A DNA stretch of 64,000 nucleotides from Parabacteroides goldsteinii DSM 19448 = WAL 12034 (GCF_000969835.1 NZ_KQ033912.1:3185373-3249372); one strand, 5' to 3'; positions 33,720 to 43,537 are shown, counted from the first letter of the stretch. Made by a program: numbers and translations. The notes: generated by a model from the sequence alone, not told the origin.

Positions 33720-35363
33720 ATGAAAATGAAACTATTACTTTTTCTGATGATTTGCCTCAGTGTCGCTTGTACAAAGCAAAGCCGCGTTATCGATTATCCG
33801 GTTATTGATAATAAAAATACAACAATTATGGAAGTTTATCGGGTGGAGCTGACAGATACGGCAACGATTCTCTATGCAGAAATGTACAACCGTCCGAATT
33901 ATTGGGTTCGCCTTTCTTCGGGTGCCTATCTGGAAGGTATTACTTCGGGAAAGAAATACAAATTACTGAAATCGTCCGATTTTGAACTGGATAAGGAGGT
34001 TTATATGCCCGAATCCGGCAATTCTCCGGCTACGTTATTCTTTGAGCCGGTAGATGAGAATGAAGAAGCCATCAGTTTTATCGAAGGATCGGAAAAAGGT
34101 GATTTCCATATCGAAGGCATACATTTGAAAAAGCAGCCTGCTCAACCCGGTACTTTTGAATGTGTACTGGAAGGAGAAGTAATAGACCGCCCTGAAAGCT
34201 CCCGCCTGACATTGATACGTGCCGGGAAAGATATGCGTACTACCCCGTTTATTTCTATTCCTGTCAGGGATGGTAAATTCAGTTATACGTTGACTGCGGA
34301 TGAAAACGAGACCTACGAACTGGTTTTCTGGGAAGAGCACTTGAACGGTGCCTGGCGTCCGACCTATTTTATCTCCGAGAAAGGGACTTTACATTTCACT
34401 CTTTACCCGATGGAACACCGTCCGCATAGTATCTTACAAACGGAATCCGCTTTGAATAAAGAAGAAATCCGTATGCAGGAGGAAATGGAGAAATTGTATC
34501 CTGTGAACCAATTGGAAAAGGACCGGGATGCCCTGGATCAGGAGGAACGCTATTATTCAAAAGAAATGTATGATTTAAAGAAACGTATATCTGCTGCGAA
34601 AACGGACGAAGAACGGAGAACGCTTTATCCGGAATATGACCGTTTGAACAAAGCCGGAAAAGAGTTCTCGGAAGAAGGCATTGCGCTGAATAAGAAGTAT
34701 AAAGAATATTTTGAGGGCATTCGGCAATGGAAACTTGATTATATGCAAAAAGAACCGACATTGAACGGCTTATGTATTTTGAAACAGATGCTTGACCGCG
34801 CTATTATGATGGCCCGCTATAGTCCGGGTGAGGAAGATGTTTCCGTCTATCAGGATATATTTGAAAACAAGTATAAAGAAAAATTCTCCTCCCATCCTTA
34901 TATCACGGATATGGAGCGTATCATTGCGAGTTTGAATGTAAAGGTTGGAGGTTCTTACATTGACTTTTCTGCCCCGGACCTTGAAGGGAATATGGTAAAA
35001 CTTTCGGATCAGATAAAAGGGAAAGTTGCTTTAATCGACTTATGGGCTTCCTGGTGCGGACCGTGCCGCCGTTTGTCATCCAGCATGATCCCTATTTATG
35101 AAGCATTTAAAGACAAAGGATTCACCGTAGTTGGTATTGCCCGTGAAAATAATAACACGGATGCCATGAAAAAGGCAATCGAACAGGACAAATACCCCTG
35201 GTTGAACTTAGTCGAACTGAACGATAAAGGAAATATCTGGGAAATGTACGGAGCCGGCAACAGTGGCGGCTGCACCTATCTGGTAGATAAGGATGGAAAG
35301 ATCCTTGCCATCCATCCTTCGGCAGAAGAGGTGACTAAGATTTTGACGGAGATGTTACCTTGA
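33720..35363 (+). CDS. TlpA-type thioredoxin-fold lipoprotein
   Basis: 547 residues. A lipoprotein signal peptide with lipobox SVAC gives Cys17 or so. An N-terminal DUF4369-like beta domain lies at about 145-235 (FECVLEGEVIDRPESSRLTL), then a long charged coiled region (about 245-345) and a C-terminal redoxin domain (about 405-547) with the CxxC active site WASWCGPCRR near residue 443 and a cis-proline-type region. Probably a periplasmic thiol-disulfide oxidoreductase anchored in a membrane. Its end overlaps the convergent kinase gene by 29 bp. Confidence 0.9.
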   Translation: MKMKLLLFLMICLSVACTKQSRVIDYPVIDNKNTTIMEVYRVELTDTATILYAEMYNRPNYWVRLSSGAYLEGITSGKKYKLLKSSDFELDKEVYMPESGNSPATLFFEPVDENEEAISFIEGSEKGDFHIEGIHLKKQPAQPGTFECVLEGEVIDRPESSRLTLIRAGKDMRTTPFISIPVRDGKFSYTLTADENETYELVFWEEHLNGAWRPTYFISEKGTLHFTLYPMEHRPHSILQTESALNKEEIRMQEEMEKLYPVNQLEKDRDALDQEERYYSKEMYDLKKRISAAKTDEERRTLYPEYDRLNKAGKEFSEEGIALNKKYKEYFEGIRQWKLDYMQKEPTLNGLCILKQMLDRAIMMARYSPGEEDVSVYQDIFENKYKEKFSSHPYITDMERIIASLNVKVGGSYIDFSAPDLEGNMVKLSDQIKGKVALIDLWASWCGPCRRLSSSMIPIYEAFKDKGFTVVGIARENNNTDAMKKAIEQDKYPWLNLVELNDKGNIWEMYGAGNSGGCTYLVDKDGKILAIHPSAEEVTKILTEMLP

Positions 35364-36480
35364 TCATAATGCGGACTTCTTTTTCCGGATGGGAAATGAT
35401 TGACAGATCATGCTTGTTCGGGAAAAGAAGTTCTAATTTATCATAGATGCTTTGTAATCCATATCCGGGAATGAAGCCTGGCTTGAAAGGGGCTCCGGAA
35501 TCTTTTACTGAGATAATGAGCCGGTTGTTGTCTTTTTTAATGGCAATCCGTATAAGAATAGAATTCAAATCTACGTTCCAACCATGCTTGATGCTGTTTT
35601 CTACAAGTGGCTGAAGTAACATTCTGGGAATAAGTTCTTTTTCACATTCTGTATCGCATTCTATTTTATAATCTAGTTGGTTCCCGAAACGTATTTTCTC
35701 TATATCCAGATACGTGTTTATCATTTCGATCTCTTCTGAAACACAGATTAAATTTGTTTGCTCCTTATTAATGCTGTATCTGAAAAAACGAGAGAGGGCC
35801 AATGCCATTTGTCTGGTTTTTTCTCCATCGACGAGAGCGAGTCCGGCAATCGTATTGAGAGAATTGTATAAGAAATGAGGATTTATTTTAGCATGAAGAG
35901 CTTCCAGTTGAGCATGGATCAGCTCTTTCTCCAGGATAGTTTCTTTTATCTTACGTTGTTTCTTCTCTTCCGCTTTTTCCAGTAGGTAAGTATAGAAGTA
36001 CCTGGAAGCAATTAATAAAATGGAAAAGATAACAGAGGTTTCTAACATATCATCGTAATATCCGGGAATAAAGCTATAACTTCCGTCAGGAAATCTTTCT
36101 GTAATGATTTTTGTGATTTGATAATTTCCGGCCAAGGCTACAATGGTTAATGTACCCATGAGTAAACCTCCGGTAAGTAAAGTTTCAAGAATTATCCTCC
36201 ATTCTTTATTGAGCCGGTATAGTTGGTCTGCAATAAGATGAAAAAGAATGTAAGAGAAAAAGAGTGAAATGACTAGTTTTATGCTAATAGGGTCATTGTA
36301 TTTTTCCAGGTATATCACCTGGCCACCTAATGAAATCAGTATAAAACTGAGTCTGTTAAGCCATTTGTTAGAGATGACTTTTTTGAGAATGAAAGATAGA
36401 AAGGGATACGTGATAATAGCGATTGTTATTATAAATATTACTCCTTCTATATAATAATTCATTGTATGTCCGTTATTCAT
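35335..36480 (-). CDS. LytS/YehU-type membrane histidine kinase
   Basis: 381 residues. Four to five membrane segments occupy about 8-170. The His_kinase domain (PF06580 type) has EALHAKINPHFLYNSLNTIA with the phospho-accepting histidine in NPHFLYN (near residue 201), and the ATP-binding part has LLQPLVENSIKHG (N box) and a GYGLQSIYDKLEL G2-like motif. The start overlaps the stop of the preceding thioredoxin gene by 8 bp (ATGAATAA), so translation is coupled. Its partner regulator is the LytTR protein at 38016-38777, two genes upstream. Confidence 0.93.
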   Translation of the reverse strand: MNNGHTMNYYIEGVIFIITIAIITYPFLSFILKKVISNKWLNRLSFILISLGGQVIYLEKYNDPISIKLVISLFFSYILFHLIADQLYRLNKEWRIILETLLTGGLLMGTLTIVALAGNYQITKIITERFPDGSYSFIPGYYDDMLETSVIFSILLIASRYFYTYLLEKAEEKKQRKIKETILEKELIHAQLEALHAKINPHFLYNSLNTIAGLALVDGEKTRQMALALSRFFRYSINKEQTNLICVSEEIEMINTYLDIEKIRFGNQLDYKIECDTECEKELIPRMLLQPLVENSIKHGWNVDLNSILIRIAIKKDNNRLIISVKDSGAPFKPGFIPGYGLQSIYDKLELLFPNKHDLSIISHPEKEVRIMIKVTSPSKS

Positions 36481-37912
36481 TGCTTACTTGTTTTAATTGT
36501 TCAACGACTTTTTCCAGATTATCGGGGGCGGCAGCTTTTTCTATCGCTATTTTTCCATCTTTCCCGATGATTATAAATTGTGGAATGGCTAACATCCCTT
36601 TATTTCCCAGTGATGCATAGAGAGACTTGGCCAATGTGATTCCTGCCTGTAAGTGGTATCCCTCCAGTTTGTAATAATAAACCATTTTCTTCCATTTATC
36701 CCGATTTTCCGGACGGTCCAGTGAAATATATAAATAGATAATGTCCATTTTTTTAGTTGCATTTTTTAATGCCTTACTATATGCAAACATTTTCTGGCAA
36801 GGGCCGCACCAAGTTCCCCATAAATCGATATAGACGATTTTCCCTATGAAAGGATGTACGGCTTCTTCCAGATTTTTTAGTATGGTATCTGTGGGAAGAA
36901 TGGTTATATTGTTGGAAGTTTCCGGTATATGATGAAATTGTCTGATTTTCTCTATTTCAGGAGATAATATGCCGATGAATTCGCTTTGTGGAAACTCGGA
37001 ACAGAACTGATCGTAAAGGGAAGGTATGTCTTCACTGAAATCACGTTGAAAAATGTCATTATAGATCAAACTGGCCCAGGCATATTCCAGGTATTTCCCT
37101 GTTCTCTTCTTTTTATATTCATTCAAAAGAAATGTATTGATCTTGTCCCTGTCTATATCCTGTGGGGAATGTTTTTCAATAATGAAGTAATTAATGGTTG
37201 TGTTCATATATAGCATTCGTTCATATTCCGAATAGCAAAGGTTTGCCCCTTCTTGGAAGTCAAACGAAAGTTGTTTTTTTATCTCTTTAAGCCATTCGTC
37301 GGTTATTTTTCGATTGTTGTAGAGGTTCAATATCTTTTTATAAAACAAATGTGTAAACATGCAATTTATAATATGACTCTGATTATGAATAAAATCGGAA
37401 GATACGTTTTGACCTTTAAGGAAAGTTATTAATTCGGCCTGTTTGTTATTGACAATCTGTGTAAATTCTTTCAGTGAATCGACCGCGTGAAGTTCATGAT
37501 GCTTGGAATAGGAAATGCTGTGGCAATACTCTTCTGTTTTTTGTATTTCTTGCAAGCATTGATTATAAATGGTATTGGTCCCGGAAAAGAAGGGTTGGTT
37601 ATTTCGGATCCGGATTGTATCGTGGCTGTCTTTTGTCAGATAGACACGAAAAGATAAACGATCTTCTGTCAGAAGATTGAGGACTACTGGTTGTTGTACG
37701 GGTAAACTGATATGGAAGACCCCATTAGGTTCTGCCTGTTTCGTTTGAAATAATGTATAAAAAGGAAGATGTTCGCTATCTGAAAATTGATAGTTGATTC
37801 CTTTGTTTTCCTTTTCCGGAATGATGATGAGAGTTGCCTGTTGTCCTCTTAGTTGGCAGAAAAACAGAAGACAGAATAAAATGTAATAAAGTCTTTTCAT
37901 TGTTTCATTCAT
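36473..37912 (-). CDS. TlpA-like thioredoxin-fold exported protein
   Basis: 479 residues (ATG 37912; 37900 is an alternative). A signal peptide ends near LRGQQ. The N-terminal part is a beta domain with no firm family, the middle (about 110-310) is helical, and the C-terminal redoxin domain (about 345-479) carries WGTWCGPCQKM and the downstream LAIPQFIIIG cis-proline region. It lies between the LytTR regulator and the LytS-type kinase and is translationally coupled to the kinase. This order suggests that a periplasmic thiol protein is part of what the system senses or controls (inference). Confidence 0.9.
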   Translation of the reverse strand: MNETMKRLYYILFCLLFFCQLRGQQATLIIIPEKENKGINYQFSDSEHLPFYTLFQTKQAEPNGVFHISLPVQQPVVLNLLTEDRLSFRVYLTKDSHDTIRIRNNQPFFSGTNTIYNQCLQEIQKTEEYCHSISYSKHHELHAVDSLKEFTQIVNNKQAELITFLKGQNVSSDFIHNQSHIINCMFTHLFYKKILNLYNNRKITDEWLKEIKKQLSFDFQEGANLCYSEYERMLYMNTTINYFIIEKHSPQDIDRDKINTFLLNEYKKKRTGKYLEYAWASLIYNDIFQRDFSEDIPSLYDQFCSEFPQSEFIGILSPEIEKIRQFHHIPETSNNITILPTDTILKNLEEAVHPFIGKIVYIDLWGTWCGPCQKMFAYSKALKNATKKMDIIYLYISLDRPENRDKWKKMVYYYKLEGYHLQAGITLAKSLYASLGNKGMLAIPQFIIIGKDGKIAIEKAAAPDNLEKVVEQLKQVSNE

Positions 37913-38015
37913 TTAATTAATAGTAAGGCAAATCTAGCAGGTTAGAAGATGTTCTGAAAGTGAAATTCTTTGAACCTGAAAAAATGAAAGGCAAACCTGT
38001 ATTATCGGACTGTAA

Positions 38016-38777
38016 CTATAAATCGAGCTCTTCCCGGATCACTGTTATATAGCTGGTTCCGGTGGTTATATGGGTATGGGGTCTATCACTCATAACCAGA
38101 ATGAGCCGATTATTGAAATATTTATGTATCTCTTCTATCTTCTCTTTATTAACGATATATGACTTTTGGACACGTAGGAACGAGCTCGGAAGACGTTCTT
38201 CCAATTGACTCAGGTTGAGGTCGGATATATACTCTTTACCTTCGTCTGTAAACAAAGAAACGTAACCGTCTGCCGATTTACAAAATGTAATATCGGAACA
38301 GCGGACCAATATGATTTTAGATTGAATATGAATAGGAATGGCGCTTGCTTTCTTTTGGCTTTTTTGAAGTTGGGTGAACAGCTGATTTAATTCTGTATAA
38401 TTGATAGCTGGCGATTTCAGGTTTAATCGCTTTAGTTTATGAATACATTGTTCGAAACGTTTTTCTTCTATAGGCTTTAACAGATAGTCGATCGAATTTT
38501 CATTAAAAGCCTGAATAGCATATTGATCATAAGCGGTGGAAAAGATAACGTAGGGTTGAGAAGATAGCTGTTCCAGCACCTCGAAGCCATTCATATCCGG
38601 CATTCTGATATCCAGAAAGAGAAGTTCCGGTTTTAGTTTCTCACATAACGAAATAGCTTCTTTGCCGGAAAAGGCTTCTCCCGCAATTTGAATTGTATCT
38701 GCATGATTTTTGAGCAACTCTTTCAATGCGTAATGTGCGGCCGGTTCGTCATCAATCAATAGAGTGGTAAAAGGCAT
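38016..38777 (-). CDS. LytTR-family response regulator
   Basis: 253 residues. The receiver domain (about 1-120) has the acidic IDDEPAA, aspartate in LLFLDIRMPDMNG (near residue 56) and lysine in YLLKPIEE. A linker leads to the LytTR DNA-binding domain (about 150-250) with ILVRCSDITFCKSADGYVSLF and the FLRVQKSYIVNKEKI signature. It is the cognate regulator of the LytS-type kinase at 35335-36480. Members of this class usually bind two imperfect direct repeats with a 12-13 bp spacer. Confidence 0.95.
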   Translation of the reverse strand: MPFTTLLIDDEPAAHYALKELLKNHADTIQIAGEAFSGKEAISLCEKLKPELLFLDIRMPDMNGFEVLEQLSSQPYVIFSTAYDQYAIQAFNENSIDYLLKPIEEKRFEQCIHKLKRLNLKSPAINYTELNQLFTQLQKSQKKASAIPIHIQSKIILVRCSDITFCKSADGYVSLFTDEGKEYISDLNLSQLEERLPSSFLRVQKSYIVNKEKIEEIHKYFNNRLILVMSDRPHTHITTGTSYITVIREELDL

Positions 38778-38798
38778 ATCAGGAGGATTAGGTAATTG

Positions 38799-38832
38799 AA
38801 CTATTCCCGGGATATACTCTCCGGGAATAGTT
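38799..38832 (-). terminator. Hairpin between CBM9-like gene and LytTR regulator
   Basis: Perfect 12-bp stem AACTATTCCCGG/CCGGGAATAGTT with a 10-nt loop. It lies 6 bp after the CBM9-like stop codon; the T run is poor, so termination efficiency is uncertain. Confidence 0.65.
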
Positions 38833-38838
38833 GATATT

Positions 38839-39480
38839 TTATAAATAAATCTCTCCGAAAAACTCCGGTCGGTGGAAGTCAGGGGTTGGGAGGTCTATCG
38901 GGTTCCAGCTGACAAAGTGGGGATATTCTGTATCGTCCGCACATTTGTAGAAATTGCCCAGAATCTTTTCCGGCAGGTTTTCCGGATCGAGTCCCATGAG
39001 CCTGAAGGGGATAGATACGACCAACTCCCAGGAGAATACACCTGTCTTTTCTGAAAAAGGTTTGTTCTCTATGGATGAATACCGACGGATAGAAGTGTAT
39101 TCATCGGTATTTAGCGATCTTTTGATATCACGCGACTGGCGGCGGGCAGCATCACAGGTTCCGATACAATTGAACTCGAAATTCATGTAGTTGTGATCAT
39201 CGACCGTTTTCATGAAAAACTCGACACAACTATCTGTATAAACCGGGGAACCGTCTGAGCTGTGAACAGCCTTTAATGAATTCCCTTTTACGAAATAACG
39301 GATATAAAGATTTTCATCCGTTCGCGCAATATCGAAAGCGACAATTGGTTTATAAGGGTATTCTTCCCAATTGATGACATCGATATACTCTCGCTGGGCT
39401 TTGTTTTCCAACAGAAAACCGACTGATGATAAATCCAGCACATCCAGCGTTACTAAATAAGGTACTTTAAGCTTCTTCAT
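38839..39480 (-). CDS. Carbohydrate-binding family 9-like protein
   Basis: 213 residues, no signal peptide. The domain fits the CBM9-like (glycoside-hydrolase-associated) fold: ENLYIRYFVKGNSLKAVHS, DSCVEFFMKTVDDHNYMNFE, and FSWELVVSIPFRLMGLDPEN near the C-terminus. In related bacteria such proteins are cytoplasmic or periplasmic accessories of unclear function. It starts 1 bp after the LysE gene stop, so the two form an operon. Confidence 0.85.
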   Translation of the reverse strand: MKKLKVPYLVTLDVLDLSSVGFLLENKAQREYIDVINWEEYPYKPIVAFDIARTDENLYIRYFVKGNSLKAVHSSDGSPVYTDSCVEFFMKTVDDHNYMNFEFNCIGTCDAARRQSRDIKRSLNTDEYTSIRRYSSIENKPFSEKTGVFSWELVVSIPFRLMGLDPENLPEKILGNFYKCADDTEYPHFVSWNPIDLPTPDFHRPEFFGEIYL

Positions 39481-39481
39481 G

Positions 39482-40141
39482 TTAATTATAGATTTGGAGC
39501 AACGGCAAATGGAAATATGAGGTGAGGAGTACCGATAATACCCCTACAATAGCCAATATAATGATGACTGTCCCTACAATCCGATTCAATAACCATATTC
39601 CCCGTACATTAAACCACTTTTTTAATTTCGCAACTATATATGTGATGCCGAACCACCAAAGGACGGCACCTATTCCTATGCATATTATTCCTCCCACCAA
39701 CATCCAGACGGAATGATCCGGCAACACAAATCCAAAACGCGCAAACAGTCCTATATATAGCAGCACGATTAATACGTTGCTAAAGGTAAGAAGAAAAGCT
39801 GTAATAAAATCCTGTGTGAACGATAACTTTTTTTCACGTTGCTTTTTTAAGTTTTTTACAGGATTGGATTGATATATGTAGTAACCGAAAAGACCGAGAA
39901 CGATACTGCCCATTAGTTGGAGCGGTGCCTGGTTGGCTTCCACGAAGTTGACGACAACTCCCATTCCCAGGCAGGTCAGTGCCGCATAGATGACATCCGA
40001 TAAGGCTGCTCCCAGGCCGGTAACGAAACCGTGCCAACGTCCTTTGTTCAATGTTCTTTGTATACACAACATACCTATCGGGCCCATAGGGGCTGATACA
40101 AGTACGCCTATCACAATTCCTTTACTAATAAGTCCCAGCAT
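39482..40141 (-). CDS. LysE/RhtB-family exporter
   Basis: 219 residues from ATG 40141. The longer frame to 40243 is rejected because a -7 box (40170-40177) and the sulfatase terminator (40216-40243) lie inside it. Six membrane segments are visible at about 8-28, 37-60, 68-86, 109-133, 143-166 and 188-210. The N-terminal GVLVSAPMGPIGMLCIQRTL matches the LysE signature (SxxPGP type). The family exports amino acids and similar small molecules; substrate unknown. Confidence 0.9.
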   Translation of the reverse strand: MLGLISKGIVIGVLVSAPMGPIGMLCIQRTLNKGRWHGFVTGLGAALSDVIYAALTCLGMGVVVNFVEANQAPLQLMGSIVLGLFGYYIYQSNPVKNLKKQREKKLSFTQDFITAFLLTFSNVLIVLLYIGLFARFGFVLPDHSVWMLVGGIICIGIGAVLWWFGITYIVAKLKKWFNVRGIWLLNRIVGTVIIILAIVGVLSVLLTSYFHLPLLQIYN

Positions 40142-40169
40142 TATCCTTTTATTTTCTGCCAAATTGCCA

Positions 40170-40177
40170 CAAAGATA
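40170..40177 (-). promoter_or_regulatory. -7 element of the LysE/CBM9 operon
   Basis: TATCTTTG on the minus strand, 28 bp upstream of ATG 40141. Confidence 0.6.
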
Positions 40178-40215
40178 ATGCCTATTCCCTGATAAAAAAA
40201 GGTAAAAACATAAAA

Positions 40216-40243
40216 ATGGCCCGGAACTTTCGCTTCGGACCAT
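40216..40243 (-). terminator. Terminator of the first sulfatase PUL
   Basis: ATGGCCCGGAAC (40216-40227) pairs with GCTTCGGACCAT (40232-40243) around TTTC, with G-U pairs and one mismatch. On the minus strand it is followed by TTTTTATGTTTTT. Confidence 0.82.
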
Positions 40244-40273
40244 TGATTTATAGTCTAAACAGATAAAATCTGA

Positions 40274-41824
40274 TTATTTAGGTTTGACTGTATTGTTACG
40301 TACACCTTTCAGAATTTCCTGTAACTGATAAACGACTTCCGGACGTTTTTCAGCGAGGTTTTCCTGTTCGCCTACCTGTGTCATATCGTACAGTTGAGGA
40401 GTTTTGGAATAACCGGTCTCGATCTTCGGTCCCCAGGGAACTATTTTCGGTCCGTTGCTGGTTTCAATATATTTCCAGTCTTTTGTGCGGACAGATAACG
40501 TATGGTCGGATGCCTGTTCGATCACCCAGGGACGGTCGGCATTGTCTGTTCCTAACAAGGTACCCAGATAATTGTAACTGTCGGGGGCTGCTCCCTTGGG
40601 AAGAACGGAACCTGTCAGTGCTGCCAGTGAAGCGAACCAGTCAACCTGCGACATTAATGCGTCCGATACTTGGCCTTTTTTTATTTCTTTCGGCCAGCTT
40701 GCAATAGCAGGGATACGGGTTCCGGCTTCAAATGCACTGTATTTACCGCCGCGTAACGGACCGCCCGGCTTATGATCGCCCAGCAGTTCTTCTGCCTGAT
40801 CTGCATAACCGTCATCCACAACAGGACCGTTGTCGCTGGAAAGGATGATCAAGGTGTTTTCTCTCAGTCCCAGCCTGTCGAGTTCGTCGAGGATTTGTCC
40901 GACACTCCAGTCAAACTGCACGATAGCGTCACCTCTCAATCCCATCGGGTTCTTGCCTCTGAAGCGGTCGTGCGGGAAGCGGGGAACATGTACGTCGTTT
41001 GTCGCGAAATACATGAAGAAGGGTTTATCCTTGTTTGCTTTGATGAAATCGAGGGCATGTGTTGTGATGGAATCTGCCAGGTTTTCATCTTTCCATAAAG
41101 CCTTGCCGCCGCCTTTCATATAACCGATACGTCCGATACCGTTTACGATAGCCATATCATGACCGTGGCTGTGTTTCAGGTTATATAGAAGTTCCGGATG
41201 ATCTTTTCCTAAAGGTTCGCCTTCGAAAGGTTTCTGATAACTTACTTCGATAGGAGCGGACGGGTCGTAGTTGGCCACTTTTCCGTTTTCGATGAATACA
41301 CAGGGAACACGGTCGGCTGTCGCTGCCATGATATAGGAATAGTCGAATCCTAAATCACCTAATGCGGCAGGCAGAGGAGCGTTCCAGTCCTGTTCGGCAG
41401 TCTTGTCACCCAGTCCCAGATGCCATTTACCCAGGGCAGCTGTTGTATAGCCTGCATTTTTGAACATATCGGCAATGGTATAGCGTTCCGGGCGGATAAT
41501 CATTCCGGCATTACCGGCAGCGATGTCCGTACCGGGTCTGCGCCAGGCATATTCTCCGGTAAGCAGGGAATAACGGGATGGGGTACTGGTGGCTGCTGTT
41601 GCATGTGTGTTGGTAAAGCGGATACCACTGTCTGCCAGTTTGTTTACATTTGGCGTTTGTACGCGGGTTGCTCCATAGCATTCCAGGTCACCATAACCGA
41701 GGTCGTCGGCATAGATAAAAATGACATTCGGGGTCTTTGCCTCTTTCGCCTTTTGGGCATGAGAGGTGGAGGGGGAGAATAAGAAAGCTCCCAGTCCGAG
41801 ACCGATCAATACGTTTGATTTCAT
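40274..41824 (-). CDS. Sulfatase (S1 family, serine-type)
   Basis: 516 residues with a signal peptide (about 1-23). It hydrolyses sulfate esters in the periplasm or at the surface. The formylglycine motif STPSR-YSLLTG places the modified serine near residue 80, so an anaerobic radical-SAM maturase is required. Metal ligands are visible in YADDLGYGD (about 38-46) and SSDNGPVVDDGY (about 310). The substrate is not readable, but the gene ends a SusCD locus with another sulfatase. It is separated by about 106 bp from that gene and ends at a strong terminator. Confidence 0.94.
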   Translation of the reverse strand: MKSNVLIGLGLGAFLFSPSTSHAQKAKEAKTPNVIFIYADDLGYGDLECYGATRVQTPNVNKLADSGIRFTNTHATAATSTPSRYSLLTGEYAWRRPGTDIAAGNAGMIIRPERYTIADMFKNAGYTTAALGKWHLGLGDKTAEQDWNAPLPAALGDLGFDYSYIMAATADRVPCVFIENGKVANYDPSAPIEVSYQKPFEGEPLGKDHPELLYNLKHSHGHDMAIVNGIGRIGYMKGGGKALWKDENLADSITTHALDFIKANKDKPFFMYFATNDVHVPRFPHDRFRGKNPMGLRGDAIVQFDWSVGQILDELDRLGLRENTLIILSSDNGPVVDDGYADQAEELLGDHKPGGPLRGGKYSAFEAGTRIPAIASWPKEIKKGQVSDALMSQVDWFASLAALTGSVLPKGAAPDSYNYLGTLLGTDNADRPWVIEQASDHTLSVRTKDWKYIETSNGPKIVPWGPKIETGYSKTPQLYDMTQVGEQENLAEKRPEVVYQLQEILKGVRNNTVKPK

Positions 41825-41930
41825 AATATTTAAAGTATATATAAGTTTATGATATTTTTGTTTAGGAACTAAAGGTCTGCATTTTTTCTATATCCGCCTT
41901 GCTGTACGCTGTATTTTTAACGGATATTGT

Positions 41931-43436
41931 CTACTTTTTCAAGATTGCAGATAGAATTTCCTGTTGTATCTTAGGATGCTTAATCCTTGGGTCGTTGTAT
42001 TGTTCCCCATATTCTTTCAAGTCAGCAGCTAACCGGGAAACGATTTCCTTGTAGGCTGGGTCCCGATAGCAGTTGACTAGTTCATCCGGATCTTTTTTCA
42101 GATCGGTGAGCCAGGGAACATCAGATGCATATTCGGAATAGGTCAGTTTATATTCCGGAGTTACTGCTGATATCCATTTCGTTCGCATCGCTGTAGTCGA
42201 TTCATCCCAATCGCTTTTTATTTTAGGAGTAATTGCCCGCATAAAGACTATGTCTTTGTATTTTTCCGGAAGTTTCTCTCCTTTCCATAGAAGCGATAAA
42301 TCACGGCCATCATACTGTGTAGTAGGTCGTATATTACAGAAGCTCAGCAGGGAAGGAGTGAAATCGGTTACAGACATGACATTCTCTATCCTGATCCCTT
42401 GACGCATACCGGCCGGGTAACTGATGATAAACGGTACCCGTGAGGAATCATCAAGCGGAACGCCTTTATTGATCAGTCCGTGCTGGCGGCACATGTCTCC
42501 GTGGTCGGAGGTGAAGATAATGATTGTATTGTCCAGGATACCGGCACCTTTCAACGCATCCAGGATGCGCCCTACATTATCGTCGATACATTTAATCATT
42601 CCGAAATATTGAGCCATATCCTCGGGTTGGTCTGCTTTCAGGTTATTTCCGTGTGACCAGGCGGGGCGTCCTGTCGTATCCGTTAGTGCTGTTGCCGGTT
42701 CTTTAAATCTGATCCGGCTATACATGGTGTCATATGGTGGCCTTACCAGATTGGCGCTATGCGGGTCCGGGAAACAGAGCATGCAGCAGAACGGTCCTTC
42801 CTTATGCCGGTTGATGAACTCAATAGCCTGTGTGGTGAAATAGTCGGTAGGGAATGTCTGTTCGTCCGTGCTTTTCACATCTGCATCCGTTCTGAATGTC
42901 GGTCCTTCGGCTGTTTCCTCTATTTTTTTCCAGTGACCGCGGTTATACATATAACGGTTGTCTGAAAAACCGAAGTCCCGCCTGGGATGCCATTCGGGGC
43001 GTCCTTTGCCATTGAGATGTAATTTACCGATGTATCCGGTAGCATAACCGTTCTGTCGCAGTGATTCTCCGAATGTTACGGCTGCATCAGACAGTACCAT
43101 GTCGTTTGTCCATACCCCGTTATTCTGCGGATAAAGTCCGCTCATGAAAGATGCCCGGCTGGGGGAACTGACCGGAGACGTTGCATAACATCGCGTAAAT
43201 AATACCCCCTGATGTGCCAGACGATCGATATGGGGTGTTTCAACGACAGCTTCTTTTCCCCAGGGGAAAGCTTGCTCATTTTGCAGGCATTCCCGGTAAC
43301 ATCCCAGCGTACGGAAATTGTGCTCGTCGGTATGGATGATAACAATATTGGGTTGTTGTGTTTGGGAAAAACCTCCGGAAACGATAACAGATAATAAGGA
43401 TGCAGGTAAGATTACTTTATTTATTTTATGTTTCAT
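41931..43436 (-). CDS. Sulfatase (S1 family, serine-type)
   Basis: 501 residues from ATG 43436, which gives a normal signal peptide (about 1-24); the frame continues to 43508 but a hairpin terminator (43482-43520) occupies that stretch. Metal ligands: IIHTDEHNFRTLG (about 33-45) and FTSDHGDMCRQHG (about 300-312). Formylglycine motif SSPSR-ASFMSG puts the serine near residue 90. DHGDM and NNGVWTNDM resemble choline- and heparan-type S1 sulfatases more than the neighbouring one does, suggesting a different sulfate position on the same glycan (inference). Confidence 0.93.
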   Translation of the reverse strand: MKHKINKVILPASLLSVIVSGGFSQTQQPNIVIIHTDEHNFRTLGCYRECLQNEQAFPWGKEAVVETPHIDRLAHQGVLFTRCYATSPVSSPSRASFMSGLYPQNNGVWTNDMVLSDAAVTFGESLRQNGYATGYIGKLHLNGKGRPEWHPRRDFGFSDNRYMYNRGHWKKIEETAEGPTFRTDADVKSTDEQTFPTDYFTTQAIEFINRHKEGPFCCMLCFPDPHSANLVRPPYDTMYSRIRFKEPATALTDTTGRPAWSHGNNLKADQPEDMAQYFGMIKCIDDNVGRILDALKGAGILDNTIIIFTSDHGDMCRQHGLINKGVPLDDSSRVPFIISYPAGMRQGIRIENVMSVTDFTPSLLSFCNIRPTTQYDGRDLSLLWKGEKLPEKYKDIVFMRAITPKIKSDWDESTTAMRTKWISAVTPEYKLTYSEYASDVPWLTDLKKDPDELVNCYRDPAYKEIVSRLAADLKEYGEQYNDPRIKHPKIQQEILSAILKK

Positions 43437-43481
43437 GATATCGTTGTTCAGGTAATGTTTAATCAAAAGCAGAAATAAAAA

Positions 43482-43520
43482 CAGAGATACCGAAAGTATT
43501 GTAAGCAACCGGTATCTCTG
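43482..43520 (-). terminator. Hairpin after the first SusD gene
   Basis: CAGAGATACCG/CGGTATCTCTG perfect 11-bp stem; on the minus strand followed by TTTTTATTT. It starts 17 bp after the SusD stop and precedes the sulfatase genes, so it should reduce read-through into them. Confidence 0.82.
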
Positions 43521-43537
43521 TTGTGTTATTAAACCGA

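Noticed and set aside
40142..40243. N-terminal extension of the LysE exporter
   Set aside because: It covers the sulfatase terminator and the gene's own -7 box, and is not LysE-like.
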